The translations under genes were made by a program, and so were the position numbers. Of a stretch of DNA of 19,342 nucleotides, positions 1 to 7,355 are shown one piece after another. How positions within the stretch are numbered: position 1 is the stretch's first letter; each line of letters begins with the position of its first letter. Below the pieces are notes generated by a model. That model did no database searches. It worked only from the letters and a program-made list of their open reading frames with translations, and was not told where the DNA came from. The DNA is taken from contig NVRZ01000001.1 of the NCBI GenBank assembly GCA_002401055.1, positions 13,941-33,282 of the forward strand, written 5' to 3'. Source of the stretch: Bacteroidota bacterium (GTDB lineage Bacteria; Bacteroidota; Bacteroidia; NORP154).

Positions 1-1479
1 CAGAGAAAGCACCCCACCAAACAGCACAAGAATAGCAATAAGAATCACAGAGTATTGCAAGTTGTCCCGCCTACTCATAACTTCAGCTTCCAACCTAGCA
101 GCTTCTTGCTCCTCTTGTTCTTTTATCAGCTGTGCTTTCTCAAACTCATACTTGGTCTGCTGACGAATTGTGGCCTTCTGTGTTTGTTCGTTTTTAATGC
201 TGTCGCGCATTTGAATATGGAGCTCGTACATCATTAAGGCCTGTTTAAAATCGCCTTGTTCTTTGGCTACGTTGCTCAATAAGCCGGAGCTTGTAGAAAT
301 ATGATCAGGTGAACCAATCTCTCTAGCTATTTCCAGCCCCCGCGTCCCGTAATTTAAGGCACTGACCAATCTACCTTGCTCCAATTCAATATCCCCAATA
401 TTGTTTAGGGAGGTAGCGATGCCTCTTTTCTCCCCAATTTCCTTTCTTATTATCAAACTTTTGTGAAAGCACTCTAGAGCCTTAGTGAAATGTTCCACTT
501 TTGTTGAAGATTCGGTAGATGCAGTTCCTTGGTTCTTATAGATATATCCAATATTATTTAAAGAGTTGGCGATACCGCTTTTGTATCCGATTTTTTCTCT
601 TATTCTCAGGCTTTTATGATGATACTCCAGTGCTTTGGGAATGTCCCCTTGATCATCATAGACAGTCCCTATATTGTTTAAAGAGCTAGCGATGCCTCTT
701 TTAGTCCCAATTTCTTCTAGTAGCATCAAACATTTATGAAAATATTCCAACGCCTTAACAGCGTCCCCTTGATTGTGATAGATATACCCAATATTATTTA
801 AAGAAGCAGCCAGGCCGTTTTTCTCTCCAATTTCCTCATGAATCAATAAACTTTTATGATAGTACTCCAGTGCCTTAGCAACGTCTCCTTGATTGCTGTA
901 GATAAGCCCAATATTGTTTAAAGAGATAGCAATGCCACTTTTATCTTCAATTTCCTCCCTTATTATCAAGCTTTTATTATAGTACTCCAGTCCTTTAGGG
1001 ATGTTTCCTTGATTCTTATAAGCAGATCCAATATTATTTAAAGATGCAGCAACACTTCTTTTGCCAGATTGAGCTGTACTTGGATCTGGAGAGTTGCTGA
1101 TCTCGACATTTATTTTTAAACTTTTATAATAGAACTCTAGTGCCTTGGTTAGATTTCCTCGACGGCTATGGATATATCCAATATTATTCAGAGACTCTGC
1201 ATAGCAGTATAAATATCTTTTTTTAATAAGAGAGTTTGGTAGGCCAATTGATAGCTTCTCCTGAGCTAAAGTATGTGCTTTTTTCCAGAGAATAAAAGCG
1301 GTGTCTGGTTTATTCAAGTAAACTTCTTCACCCCAAATTAAATAAGCATTGCAAATGGCGGTGTCGTGCTTTCCAGTTTCAATGATTGATTTCAGAGAGT
1401 CAATCACGCTTTTGTCTTGAGCCTGAACCCCAAAAGTCGATAGAATGAACAGCAGAGTTACGAAGTATTGTTTTACCAC
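1..1479 (-). CDS. TPR-repeat membrane protein, paralog 1 (partial, 3' end beyond window)
   Basis: About 493 residues are visible. They show an N-terminal signal peptide (VKQYFVTLLFILSTFGVQAQ), a helical pair, then about eight TPR units of roughly 40 residues built on the motif SLNNIGxIYxxQGDxxKALEYYxKSL. A charged coiled coil (QTKYEFEKAQLIKEQEEQEA) and the first part of a hydrophobic segment (YSVILIAILVLFGGVLSL) follow at the window edge. By comparison with the paralog at 4046-5749, about 70 residues with further membrane segments are missing on the left. There is no ATG nearby; I take GTG at 1479 because the paralog also starts GTG-GTA-AAA, and a second GTG at 1482 is equally possible. One TPR carries an extra insert of about ten residues (TASTESSTKV). 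TPR/coiled-coil/membrane proteins of this build in Bacteroidota often precede signalling domains; no output domain is visible here. It is probably a protein-interaction or sensory protein; partner unknown. Confidence 0.9.
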   Translation of the reverse strand, partial: MVKQYFVTLLFILSTFGVQAQDKSVIDSLKSIIETGKHDTAICNAYLIWGEEVYLNKPDTAFILWKKAHTLAQEKLSIGLPNSLIKKRYLYCYAESLNNIGYIHSRRGNLTKALEFYYKSLKINVEISNSPDPSTAQSGKRSVAASLNNIGSAYKNQGNIPKGLEYYNKSLIIREEIEDKSGIAISLNNIGLIYSNQGDVAKALEYYHKSLLIHEEIGEKNGLAASLNNIGYIYHNQGDAVKALEYFHKCLMLLEEIGTKRGIASSLNNIGTVYDDQGDIPKALEYHHKSLRIREKIGYKSGIANSLNNIGYIYKNQGTASTESSTKVEHFTKALECFHKSLIIRKEIGEKRGIATSLNNIGDIELEQGRLVSALNYGTRGLEIAREIGSPDHISTSSGLLSNVAKEQGDFKQALMMYELHIQMRDSIKNEQTQKATIRQQTKYEFEKAQLIKEQEEQEAARLEAEVMSRRDNLQYSVILIAILVLFGGVLSL

Positions 1480-1482
1480 CAC

Positions 1483-1725
1483 GCTAATATAGCTACAAGT
1501 GAGAGAATCTGTGATGCAGAGGTCCGAATATAAAGTAGTGTGGGTGTTATGTTGTTCATACCGCTTACCCGCTTCAGGCGGACATTGTTTAGAGTAAACG
1601 GTCTCCCGAGATTAGTTACTGTCATATATGCCCCACATCCAATATTTGAATGGGTATTAATACTTCCATATGTAAATAAATTAATCAATTCAGATCCGTT
1701 CAATTGGACATTAGGTTAAATGGAA
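1483..1725. other. Intergenic region with a small hairpin and a weak attC-like trace
   Basis: No convincing gene. A minus-strand reading of 76 codons crosses it but runs out of frame into the TPR gene and has no family-like features. The stretch holds a short hairpin CCGC-ttcag-GCGG (1569-1581) followed by CATTGTTTAGAGTAAACGGTC (1584-1602 core). The latter looks like the closing half of an attC-like site (ATTGTT) abutting an opening half (AACGGTC) with almost nothing between. GGTCCG at 1521-1526 could pair with CGGAC at 1579-1583. This may be a decayed site or chance. Confidence 0.3.
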
Positions 1726-3087
1726 CTATCTTTTTCTTTTCTTCTTCATGTTCTGAATTTTATCGCCCCGACGCAGACTTTTTTTGTATTTAGCGGCTAA
1801 TTGTTTCTTGTATGGTACTCTCTGGTTTGTTTTCCTGTTTTTTTCCGACTTCTCATGAAAAGCTGCTCCAACTTGGGAGTTTCTCGATTTCTTCCAATTT
1901 ATTATTTCTTCAACAATTGGTTTACTCTTTTCTTCAGGAGTCAACTCAGGGTTCACTTCTACCTCTTTAGGGAATTCTTGTTCTGGAATTGTATAAGCCA
2001 TCAATGACTCAATGGCTTCTTTAGCTTTAGTTTCTTTTTCAGTATAAAATAATATCGCGCTCCCTTCCTGCTCTGCCCTGCCTGTTCTTCCAATGCGGTG
2101 CATATAATTCTCAGGGTAAATGGGAGTATCAAAATTAAAAACCGTGGTAATTTTTTCTAAATCTATCCCTCTGGCGATAACATCTGTAGCAACCAACACT
2201 CGAGTAACTCCTTCGTCAAATTCTTTAATAGACCTTACTCTGAAATTTTGTTCTTTACCAGAATGGATGATTCCTATTTCTCTATCAAACGCATTACTTA
2301 ATTCTTCAAATAATCTTTCTCCTGAAAGCCGGTTAGAAACGAATACCAATACCTTTCTATACGTTTCGTTGTCTTTGAGTAAGTGGACCAGTAAATTTAT
2401 TTTGGTATATAAATTATGAACTTGATAACATTCTTGTGCGATATTGTCTAGAGGCGTTCCGCTAACAGCGATGGATATTTTTGCTGGAGATTTAAAAAAT
2501 GAATCTATCAATACATCCACACGTTCAGTCATGGTTGCTGAGAACATAATGTTCTGTCTCTTTTGTGGTAGATAATCAAATATGTTTATTAGCTGTGTAC
2601 GGTACCCAAAATCAAGCATTACGTCAACTTCATCAATTACAAGTTTCTTAATTGAATTCAGTTTTACAGCATTCTTAAGAACTAGGTCATATAATCGTTG
2701 CGGCGTACCTATTACAATGTCCGTTCCCAGCAATAAAGCCTTTTGCTGGGTTATAATATTTGTGCCGCCATACACACCAACGATACGCGTACTGATGTAT
2801 TTGGTGTAAAGGGTTATGTTTTTTACTAACTGCAACACAAGTTCACGAGTTGGGACCAGGATTAAAACGCTGGGATTTGCATCACTAGAATACTTCAGCT
2901 GTTGAAGTATGGGGAGCATATAAGCTAGAGTTTTACCGGTTCCTGTTTGAGCTATCCCCACAACATCCCTTCCTGATAGCACCACAGAAAAAACTTTTTC
3001 TTGAATGGGGGTTGGTCTATCATAATCCAATTCCGAAATCCCATTAAATAATTGCTTATTCAGCTTGAAGTTTTCAAAAGCAGCCAT
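1726..3087 (-). CDS. DEAD-box (DEVD) ATP-dependent RNA helicase, RhlE-like
   Basis: A 453-residue superfamily 2 RNA helicase that would unwind or remodel RNA duplexes using ATP in the cytoplasm (ribosome assembly, RNA decay or cold adaptation in this family). Motifs appear in order: Q motif (PTPIQ near 25-29), motif I AQTGTGKT (46-53), Ia PTREL (79-83), GG (108-109), Ib TPQR (128-131), motif II DEVD (152-155) instead of DEAD, motif III SAT (183-185), motif IV LVFVSN (about 247-252), motif V ATDVIARGID (300-309) and motif VI HRIGRTGR (330-337). The last 50 residues are a lysine/arginine-rich tail ending KKKRKR, typical of RhlE/CsdA-type enzymes that use it to hold RNA. ATG at 3087 gives the usual N-terminus directly before the Q motif. 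It is followed after about 240 bp by the TPR gene; no operon is implied. The subfamily is uncertain. Confidence 0.97.
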   Translation of the reverse strand: MAAFENFKLNKQLFNGISELDYDRPTPIQEKVFSVVLSGRDVVGIAQTGTGKTLAYMLPILQQLKYSSDANPSVLILVPTRELVLQLVKNITLYTKYISTRIVGVYGGTNIITQQKALLLGTDIVIGTPQRLYDLVLKNAVKLNSIKKLVIDEVDVMLDFGYRTQLINIFDYLPQKRQNIMFSATMTERVDVLIDSFFKSPAKISIAVSGTPLDNIAQECYQVHNLYTKINLLVHLLKDNETYRKVLVFVSNRLSGERLFEELSNAFDREIGIIHSGKEQNFRVRSIKEFDEGVTRVLVATDVIARGIDLEKITTVFNFDTPIYPENYMHRIGRTGRAEQEGSAILFYTEKETKAKEAIESLMAYTIPEQEFPKEVEVNPELTPEEKSKPIVEEIINWKKSRNSQVGAAFHEKSEKNRKTNQRVPYKKQLAAKYKKSLRRGDKIQNMKKKRKR

Positions 3088-3156
3088 AATTATAAAGGTA
3101 GTACATAAGTGTCTATTCCTGAAAAGACATTTCCTCTTTTGGTGAATTAAATAAAC

Positions 3157-3954
3157 CTACCACCAAACAATAAAAATGACTAAATATGAATCTTCATCTT
3201 TTTGCCAGCATAATGCGGTTTGTTTTTCATTAATACTTGTGCTAATGTTCTTTTCTACACCGTTAAGGTCAGTCCAAATTTCGTTTTCAGATGGGTTCAT
3301 TCCCCATTCCTTTTTTGAAGGTAGGTAATAAGTTTTTGCTGAATTATCAAGGCTGATGAATGTCTCGAAATTTAGATAATAGCCTTTTATTGCTTTTTCA
3401 TAACTGGGGCTAAAACGTCCTTTGTACTCATAAGGAATAAACAAGGAGACTAAGAAACACAAAGCTTGAGAAACCTCGTCAATTTCTATATTATTGAGCT
3501 TAGATTTAGTACAGTTATGGTATAATAAGGGAAATTGCTTTCTTTTTAATTTTTCTAATTTCTCTATCAATGAATCATTTCTGTTTGGACCAATCCAGTT
3601 ATTGATTGATTCTGAAGAAATGGCAGGGTCAAATAGATAAAACTTATAGGATAATTCCAGATGAATTAAAGCTTTTGTATTTATCTCTTCTATAATAAAA
3701 TCAAGTTCACCTATGGTTTTTCCCTCTTCAATTACCTGAACATTTTCATAAAGCACGTTGTAGTTGGAAGATGATTTAATTAATTCAGAAACAATTTTTT
3801 CTGCCAAATGGCCCAATCTTAAATTGTTCGGTAATTGAATTTCCAGGTCTGCTACCAGGTTTAATTTTGATAAAGCAAAAGCTTGAAAACCAGTAATTGA
3901 AAAGTCTAGGCTATCGGCTCTTAATATTGATATTATCCTCGACTTAGTTTTCAT
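3157..3954 (-). CDS. DUF1853-family protein (PD-(D/E)XK-like fold)
   Basis: 265 residues recognisable as DUF1853 by LGHLAEKIVSELI (48-60), the run TIGELDFIIEE (80-90), HLELSYKFYL (98-107) and WIGPNRNDSLIEKLEKLK (120-137), all at the family's usual spacing. The acidic residues E52, D85 and E100, with K104 in the beta-strand HLELSYK, have the spacing of a PD-(D/E)XK nuclease core. Nuclease activity is inference; I know of no established function for the family. The length is normal, and the start at ATG 3954 is preceded by an A/T-rich stretch. It lies 69 bp upstream of the helicase in the same direction, so the two could be co-transcribed. There is no signal peptide or membrane segment, so it is presumably cytoplasmic. 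Confidence 0.85.
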   Translation of the reverse strand: MKTKSRIISILRADSLDFSITGFQAFALSKLNLVADLEIQLPNNLRLGHLAEKIVSELIKSSSNYNVLYENVQVIEEGKTIGELDFIIEEINTKALIHLELSYKFYLFDPAISSESINNWIGPNRNDSLIEKLEKLKRKQFPLLYHNCTKSKLNNIEIDEVSQALCFLVSLFIPYEYKGRFSPSYEKAIKGYYLNFETFISLDNSAKTYYLPSKKEWGMNPSENEIWTDLNGVEKNISTSINEKQTALCWQKDEDSYLVIFIVWW

Positions 3955-3981
3955 TTAAATTGGCAACATCGGTCAAATTCT

Positions 3982-4022
3982 GCCTGCCACGGTGGCTGAA
4001 CGCAGCCGAAGCCCAGGCAGGC
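3982..4022. repeat. REP-like nested palindrome between DUF1853 and TPR genes
   Basis: The outer arms GCCTGCC (3982-3988) and GGCAGGC (4016-4022) pair perfectly and enclose a second stem GGCTG (3994-3998) / CAGCC (4003-4007). The element is much more G+C-rich than its surroundings. It sits just 3' of the minus-strand TPR gene but has no T-tract on that strand, so a rho-independent terminator is unlikely. GCCTGCC/GGCAGGC hairpins are a common kind of dispersed repeat in Bacteroidota; a related GCAAAGGCAGGC piece occurs inside attC-8 (around 13451-13465). Confidence 0.5.
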
Positions 4023-4045
4023 TTACCCCGTTCTGATTAAAAGTA

Positions 4046-5749
4046 TCAGGCACTGCTATTCACCAACCCTCCTTTCAGTCTACTTTCAAAGAAAGCGTGA
4101 GCGGGAAAAATTAAAGCTGCTATTCCTGCGTTGAATAAAAGCTTGAGCCCCGGCGCTCCCCCCGACCATCTATCAATATAAGGGTCTGCTAGTACAAGCA
4201 AGAATTCAAAGAGGATAAGGAATGAAAAGAAGATGATCCCCTCTGCCATTCTTACACTGACATTAACAAACCCCAGAGAAAGCACCCCGCCAAACAGCAC
4301 GAGAATTGCAATAAGGATTACAGAGTATTGTAGATTGTCCCGCCTACTGGTTACCTCAGCTTCTAATCTTGCAGCTTCCTTTTCTTCCTGTTCTTTAACA
4401 AGCTGAGCCTTCTCAAACTCATACTTGGTCTGTTGGCGTATAGTCGCTTTCTGTGTTTCCTCATTATTAGTGCTATCCCGCATAAGGATATGTAGTTCGT
4501 ACATTTCTAGAGCTTCGTTGTAGTTACCATACTTCTTGGCCACTTTACTCAATAAATAAGCGTTGAAGGAGATAAGACGAGGCGACCCAATTTCTCTTGC
4601 TATTTCCAAGCCACGTGATGCATATGTGTGCGCATTTGATAATTCATTGCGCTTGAGTTCAATAACTCCTATATTATTTAGCGAGTAAGAGATGCCTGTT
4701 TTGTCCCCAATATCTTCCCGTATCCTCAAACTTTTATGATAGAATTCCAACGCTTTTATGAAATCACCTTGTTTTTTATAGATAAGTCCAATGTTGTTTA
4801 AAGAGAGTCCTATTCCTTTTAGGTAACCTAGCTCTTTTTGTAATTTCAAGCTTTTTTGATAGAGTTTAAGGGCTTTGTCAAGGTCTCCATTCTTCCTATA
4901 AACACTTGCCATATTGTTTAGAGTATATGCAATTCCATTTTTATCATCAACATCTTCGAGTAAGATCAGGCCACGACGATAGTACTCCAGTGCTTTAGAT
5001 TTGTCATCTTGCTTATCATAGATATATCCAATATTGTTTAAAGAGTTAGCGACTCCCTTTTTAGCGCCGATTTTTTCTCTTATTCTCAAACTCCTATGAT
5101 AAAAATCCAGCGCTTTTGGAATATCTCCTTGAGCCTCATAGGTGTACCCAATATTATTCAAGGATGTGGCGATTCTTGCGCTACTGTATTTTGCTGTGCT
5201 TGAATCAGGTGAGACTCCTAACGCTTCAAGGACTCTCAAACTTTTAAGATAGAATGTCAAAGCTTGGGGAATGTCTCCTTGAGTATTATAGGCAGAGCCA
5301 ATATTATTTAAAGATGTCGCCACTCTGATTTTGCCGGCTCTAGCTGCACTTGGGTCGGAAGAATTGCCGATCTCTTCATTAATTTTCAAACTTTTATGAT
5401 AGAAGTGCAGCGCCGTACCTACATTTCCTCGACGGCTATAGATATATCCAATATTGTTAAGAGCTTCCGCATAGAAATATGAATACCTTTTTTTAAGAAG
5501 AGGATCCAGCGGGTCTTTTAATAGCTTCCCCTGAGCCAAATCAAGCGCTTTTTGCCAGAGGATTAAAGCGGTGTCCGGGTCGTTATTGTAGATTTCCTCC
5601 CCCCAACTTAGATAAGCATTGCAAATAGAGGTGTCCGGCTTTCCAGTTTCAATGATTGATTTCAGGGAGTCAATAGCGTTCTGGTCTTGCCCTTGAACCG
5701 CAAAAGCAGAGAGAAACATTAATAGCACTAGTGAGTATCGTTTTACCAC
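4046..5749 (-). CDS. TPR-repeat membrane protein, paralog 2 (complete)
   Basis: 567 residues: a signal peptide (KRYSLVLLMFLSAFAVQGQ), one degenerate and about eight canonical TPR units (residues roughly 50-420, motif SLNNIGxIYxxQGDxxKALEFYHKSL), and a charged coiled coil (KYEFEKAQLVKEQEEKEAAR, about 435-470). Three or more hydrophobic segments follow (YSVILIAILVLFGGVLSL, GIIFFSFLILFEFLLVLA, LKLLFNAGIAALIFPAHAFF). The start is GTG at 5749, shared with the paralog. There is no kinase, LytTR or cyclase domain after the membrane part, although this TPR/coiled-coil/TM arrangement resembles the sensory half of Bacteroidota signalling proteins. It duplicates the gene at 1-1479, with clear DNA-level similarity over the whole coiled-coil/TM region. 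Its 5' side abuts the first attC-like site (5801 onward), but no matching key is found on its 3' side. It therefore looks like the chromosomal gene bordering the cassette array rather than a cassette. Partner and function unknown. Confidence 0.93.
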   Translation of the reverse strand: MVKRYSLVLLMFLSAFAVQGQDQNAIDSLKSIIETGKPDTSICNAYLSWGEEIYNNDPDTALILWQKALDLAQGKLLKDPLDPLLKKRYSYFYAEALNNIGYIYSRRGNVGTALHFYHKSLKINEEIGNSSDPSAARAGKIRVATSLNNIGSAYNTQGDIPQALTFYLKSLRVLEALGVSPDSSTAKYSSARIATSLNNIGYTYEAQGDIPKALDFYHRSLRIREKIGAKKGVANSLNNIGYIYDKQDDKSKALEYYRRGLILLEDVDDKNGIAYTLNNMASVYRKNGDLDKALKLYQKSLKLQKELGYLKGIGLSLNNIGLIYKKQGDFIKALEFYHKSLRIREDIGDKTGISYSLNNIGVIELKRNELSNAHTYASRGLEIAREIGSPRLISFNAYLLSKVAKKYGNYNEALEMYELHILMRDSTNNEETQKATIRQQTKYEFEKAQLVKEQEEKEAARLEAEVTSRRDNLQYSVILIAILVLFGGVLSLGFVNVSVRMAEGIIFFSFLILFEFLLVLADPYIDRWSGGAPGLKLLFNAGIAALIFPAHAFFESRLKGGLVNSSA

Positions 5750-5919
5750 AGTTCCAAGATAGCACTTCCTTTTTGACTCTGAGTGTCACACCCGGAAATA
5801 TGTGCTGTAACGGTAAGTATTTGGGCAGTACCGCTTTACTTTTCTAGCACCACCGACCATACACGCACGCTACAAATTACGCAAAACATTACTCACGCGG
5901 TATTGCCTCAAATACATCC

Positions 5920-6301
5920 TAAGTTTGAAATCTGTTAACTTGAAAAGGATTAACAGGACAGAACAGAGGAGTAAGATCAACAAATACACAGAGTCTTTAC
6001 AAAACTCGTCAACAATGAAGATCCCCTCTGTTCTTCTACTGACATTCCGTACAGTTCATTAGGCCTTTAAGCCTGTTTTTAGGATGTTGGAGTTAGCAGT
6101 AGAATTGTCCTATCAACCTTAAAACTATGAATAAATATAAGCAATATGTGGGCATTGATATGTCCAAGGATGTATTTGATGTAAGTTACTCGGATGGGAG
6201 TCATAAGACTTTTGATAATACCAAGTCAGGCTTTACGAAGTTTGTGAAGAGTCTATCAGGTAACGTGCATTGTGTGATGGAGAATACGGGTAGATACCAT
6301 T
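5920..6301 (+). mobile_element. IS110-family insertion sequence relic (5' end only) inside attC-1
   Basis: This segment holds the structured left noncoding end and the first 58-59 codons of an IS110-type transposase; everything downstream is gone. The left boundary falls near 5916-5920, where the attC-1 arm stops. The right boundary falls at 6297-6302, where the coding sequence runs into CATTGTTAGCG of the cassette. The shared CCATTGT suggests the 3' part was lost by recombination or deletion at a microhomology. The IS1111-attC group within this family is known to target integron attC sites, which fits the position, but whether this relic inserted by target choice cannot be decided here. Confidence 0.6.
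5958..6110 (+). ncRNA. Candidate bridge-RNA region of the IS110 relic
   Basis: IS110 elements (IS621 type) encode a bridge RNA in the noncoding left end just before the transposase. Here that interval is rich in paired elements: AGAACAGAGG (5960-5969) with CCTCTGTTCT (6025-6034), ten perfect pairs around a 55-nt internal region; CTACTG (6036-6041) with CAGTAG (6097-6102); and inside it the hairpin AGGC-ctttaa-GCCT (6061-6074). Two stem-bounded internal loops upstream of the transposase ATG match the general plan of a 5' stem plus target- and donor-binding loops. Loop identity and boundaries are guesses; the relic would be non-functional in cis because the transposase is broken. Confidence 0.3.
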
Positions 6302-6306
6302 GTTAG
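6127..6306 (+). pseudogene. IS110-family transposase, N-terminal fragment
   Basis: The reading frame from ATG 6127 starts MNKYKQYVGIDMSKDVFDVS and ends VMENTGRYHC with a TAG at 6304-6306. The YVGIDMSKDxFDV stretch carries the first catalytic aspartate (D11) and the CVMENTG stretch the glutamate (E52) of the DEDD RuvC-like domain of IS110/IS1111 transposases. Intact members run to roughly 300-400 residues, so about 80% is missing, including the remaining catalytic aspartates and the Tnp domain with its serine. The stop codon is provided by the neighbouring cassette key GTTAGCGCAC, so the frame is fused to foreign sequence. It is the only plus-strand gene in the window. Confidence 0.85.
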
Positions 6307-7211
6307 CGCACGTTTATTTTTATAAATTTCTTTTTTAATGACCCTTGCTCTGTAGAAATTTCGATTAAGTACAGTCCGCTTGTCCAACTGTTCGTATCAA
6401 AAGTTGTTTTACTCGCTTTGCTAACAATTTGGCCTGAACTATCGAAGACCTTAATCCAGTTGAGTTTTAAGTCATCATCAATGCTTATTAAGAGTTGGTC
6501 AGTCACCGGGTTTGGGTACAGTATGATTTTAGAATTTAATTCTGTATCCTCAATTCCAGTTCCGAAGCAGCTAAATATGAAATTGTCAATCATCCACCCG
6601 TCTCTGTTATTATTTATTGTGTCGCTGGAAAATGTGAAACGGAATCGGATGTAGTTCATGTTTCCTTGTGTGGAAATTGTTGATTTAATCCACCCGTCTG
6701 AATTACCTGTGAACCCAGGTTCGTAGTTGATGCTCTCAATTGTATCGAGTTGTGAATAAAGGTTGGTTCCGAAGAATGTGCCCACAGTGTCGGGAAAAAG
6801 AACAATGTTTGTCCAGTTTAAACCACCATCCATTGATGCCTCAATTATTCCACCATCCTTCAAGCTGTCAGTATCAAAACGGTGCCAGAATTCGATGCTA
6901 GTTTGGTCGTCCGAATAAAGTACAAACTCAAATGTTGATTTATTGCCAGTAGGGTATGCGGTCAGTGTGTCAGTTACCAACGCCAATGGATTTGAGTAGG
7001 CACTGTTAAACACGGTCTTTGAAGGTGTCCCGATTTGCCAAATGTTGTTTGTTTGTGTAGTGTCAAAGTAGAAATAGTTTGCTGTATCTCTGTCCTCAAA
7101 GTTACTGACAGGCTGGGGGAAGTAGTAAGCGATAGAATAAATCGTGTCCTGCCCATAAATTGTTAGATTGGTCGCCAGTATGATTGCTGAAATGAGAAGT
7201 AGTCGGTTCAT
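6303..7211 (-). CDS. Cassette C1: T9SS-sorted secreted beta-sandwich protein
   Basis: 302 residues with a signal peptide (MNRLLLISAIILATNLTIYG, cleavage near Q21). The central part resembles choice-of-anchor/MAM-like beta-sandwich domains: IEFWHRFDTDSLKDGG (106-121), ASMDGGLNWTNI (125-136) and YIRFRFTFSSDTI...DGWMIDNFIF (188-213). A C-terminal T9SS type A sorting domain starts at YPNPVTDQLLIS (232-243) and ends with GLYLIEIS and KKKFIKINV. It would be exported by Sec, then passed through the outer membrane and anchored or released by the type IX system. The TAA stop (6303-6305) lies inside the cassette key itself. The leader between ATG and the next attC-like site is only about 17 nt. Its key pair is the least exact of the array (GTTAGCGCAC against GTTGTGCGCAC). 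Ligand or substrate unknown. Confidence 0.9.
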   Translation of the reverse strand: MNRLLLISAIILATNLTIYGQDTIYSIAYYFPQPVSNFEDRDTANYFYFDTTQTNNIWQIGTPSKTVFNSAYSNPLALVTDTLTAYPTGNKSTFEFVLYSDDQTSIEFWHRFDTDSLKDGGIIEASMDGGLNWTNIVLFPDTVGTFFGTNLYSQLDTIESINYEPGFTGNSDGWIKSTISTQGNMNYIRFRFTFSSDTINNNRDGWMIDNFIFSCFGTGIEDTELNSKIILYPNPVTDQLLISIDDDLKLNWIKVFDSSGQIVSKASKTTFDTNSWTSGLYLIEISTEQGSLKKKFIKINVR

Positions 7212-7228
7212 CGTCTGTGTTTTTTAAT

Positions 7229-7354
7229 GTGCGCACAACGGTCCGGCTTACAGCAGTGGGGCACTTTGCTTTGTTTACACCACTTACGAGCTAAACCTGC
7301 TTACCGTTACAGGCTTAAATACGCCCCATTGCGCGTAAGGCATTGTTATGGTGC
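7229..7354 (-). repeat. attC-2
   Basis: Opens GTGCGCACAACGGTCC and closes GGCATTGTTATGGTGC. The arms GGCTTACAGCAGTGGGGC (7245-7262) and GCCCCATTGCGCGTAAGGC (7323-7341) pair with a few mismatches and extra bases, as expected of attC stems. The central part, CACCACTTACGAGC...TTACCGTTACAGGCTTAAA, is nearly the same as in attC-9, showing common descent. Confidence 0.8.
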
Positions 7355-7355
7355 G

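Larger units (their letters stand above)
5801..6311 (-). repeat. attC-1, split by an IS110-family relic
   Basis: The opening box TGTGCTGTAAC (5801-5811) is followed by arm GTATTTGGGCAGTACCGC (5817-5834), which pairs with GCGGTATTGCCTCAAATAC (5897-5915) as in the other sites. The expected closing (C)ATTGTTR does not follow at 5916. It appears only at 6298-6305 (CATTGTTA), after about 380 bp containing the 5' end of an IS110 element. Joining 5915 to about 6297 restores a normal site of roughly 125 bp. It is the last site of the array in gene direction, next to the chromosomal TPR gene. Confidence 0.65.

Noticed and set aside
1473..1703. Minus-strand frame of 76 codons upstream of TPR paralog 1
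   Set aside because: It ends inside the TPR gene out of frame, has no recognisable family pattern and crosses hairpin sequence; treated as noncoding.
1801..2809. Several plus-strand frames opposite the helicase gene
   Set aside because: Shadows of a helicase with complete motifs on the other strand; composition is low-complexity.
3982..4022. Rho-independent terminator for the TPR gene
   Set aside because: Stem is convincing but no T-run follows on the minus strand; more like a REP-type element.
1..5749. A roughly 120-bp periodic repeat with recurring CCAATATTGTTTAAAGAG, at first glance like a CRISPR or tandem repeat array
   Set aside because: It is in phase with the 40-residue TPR units (LNNIG motif) of the two minus-strand genes; spacers are coding and divergent.
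6974..7156. Second minus-strand frame within cassette C1
   Set aside because: Overlaps the T9SS protein in another frame without family features; no evidence of a frameshift.
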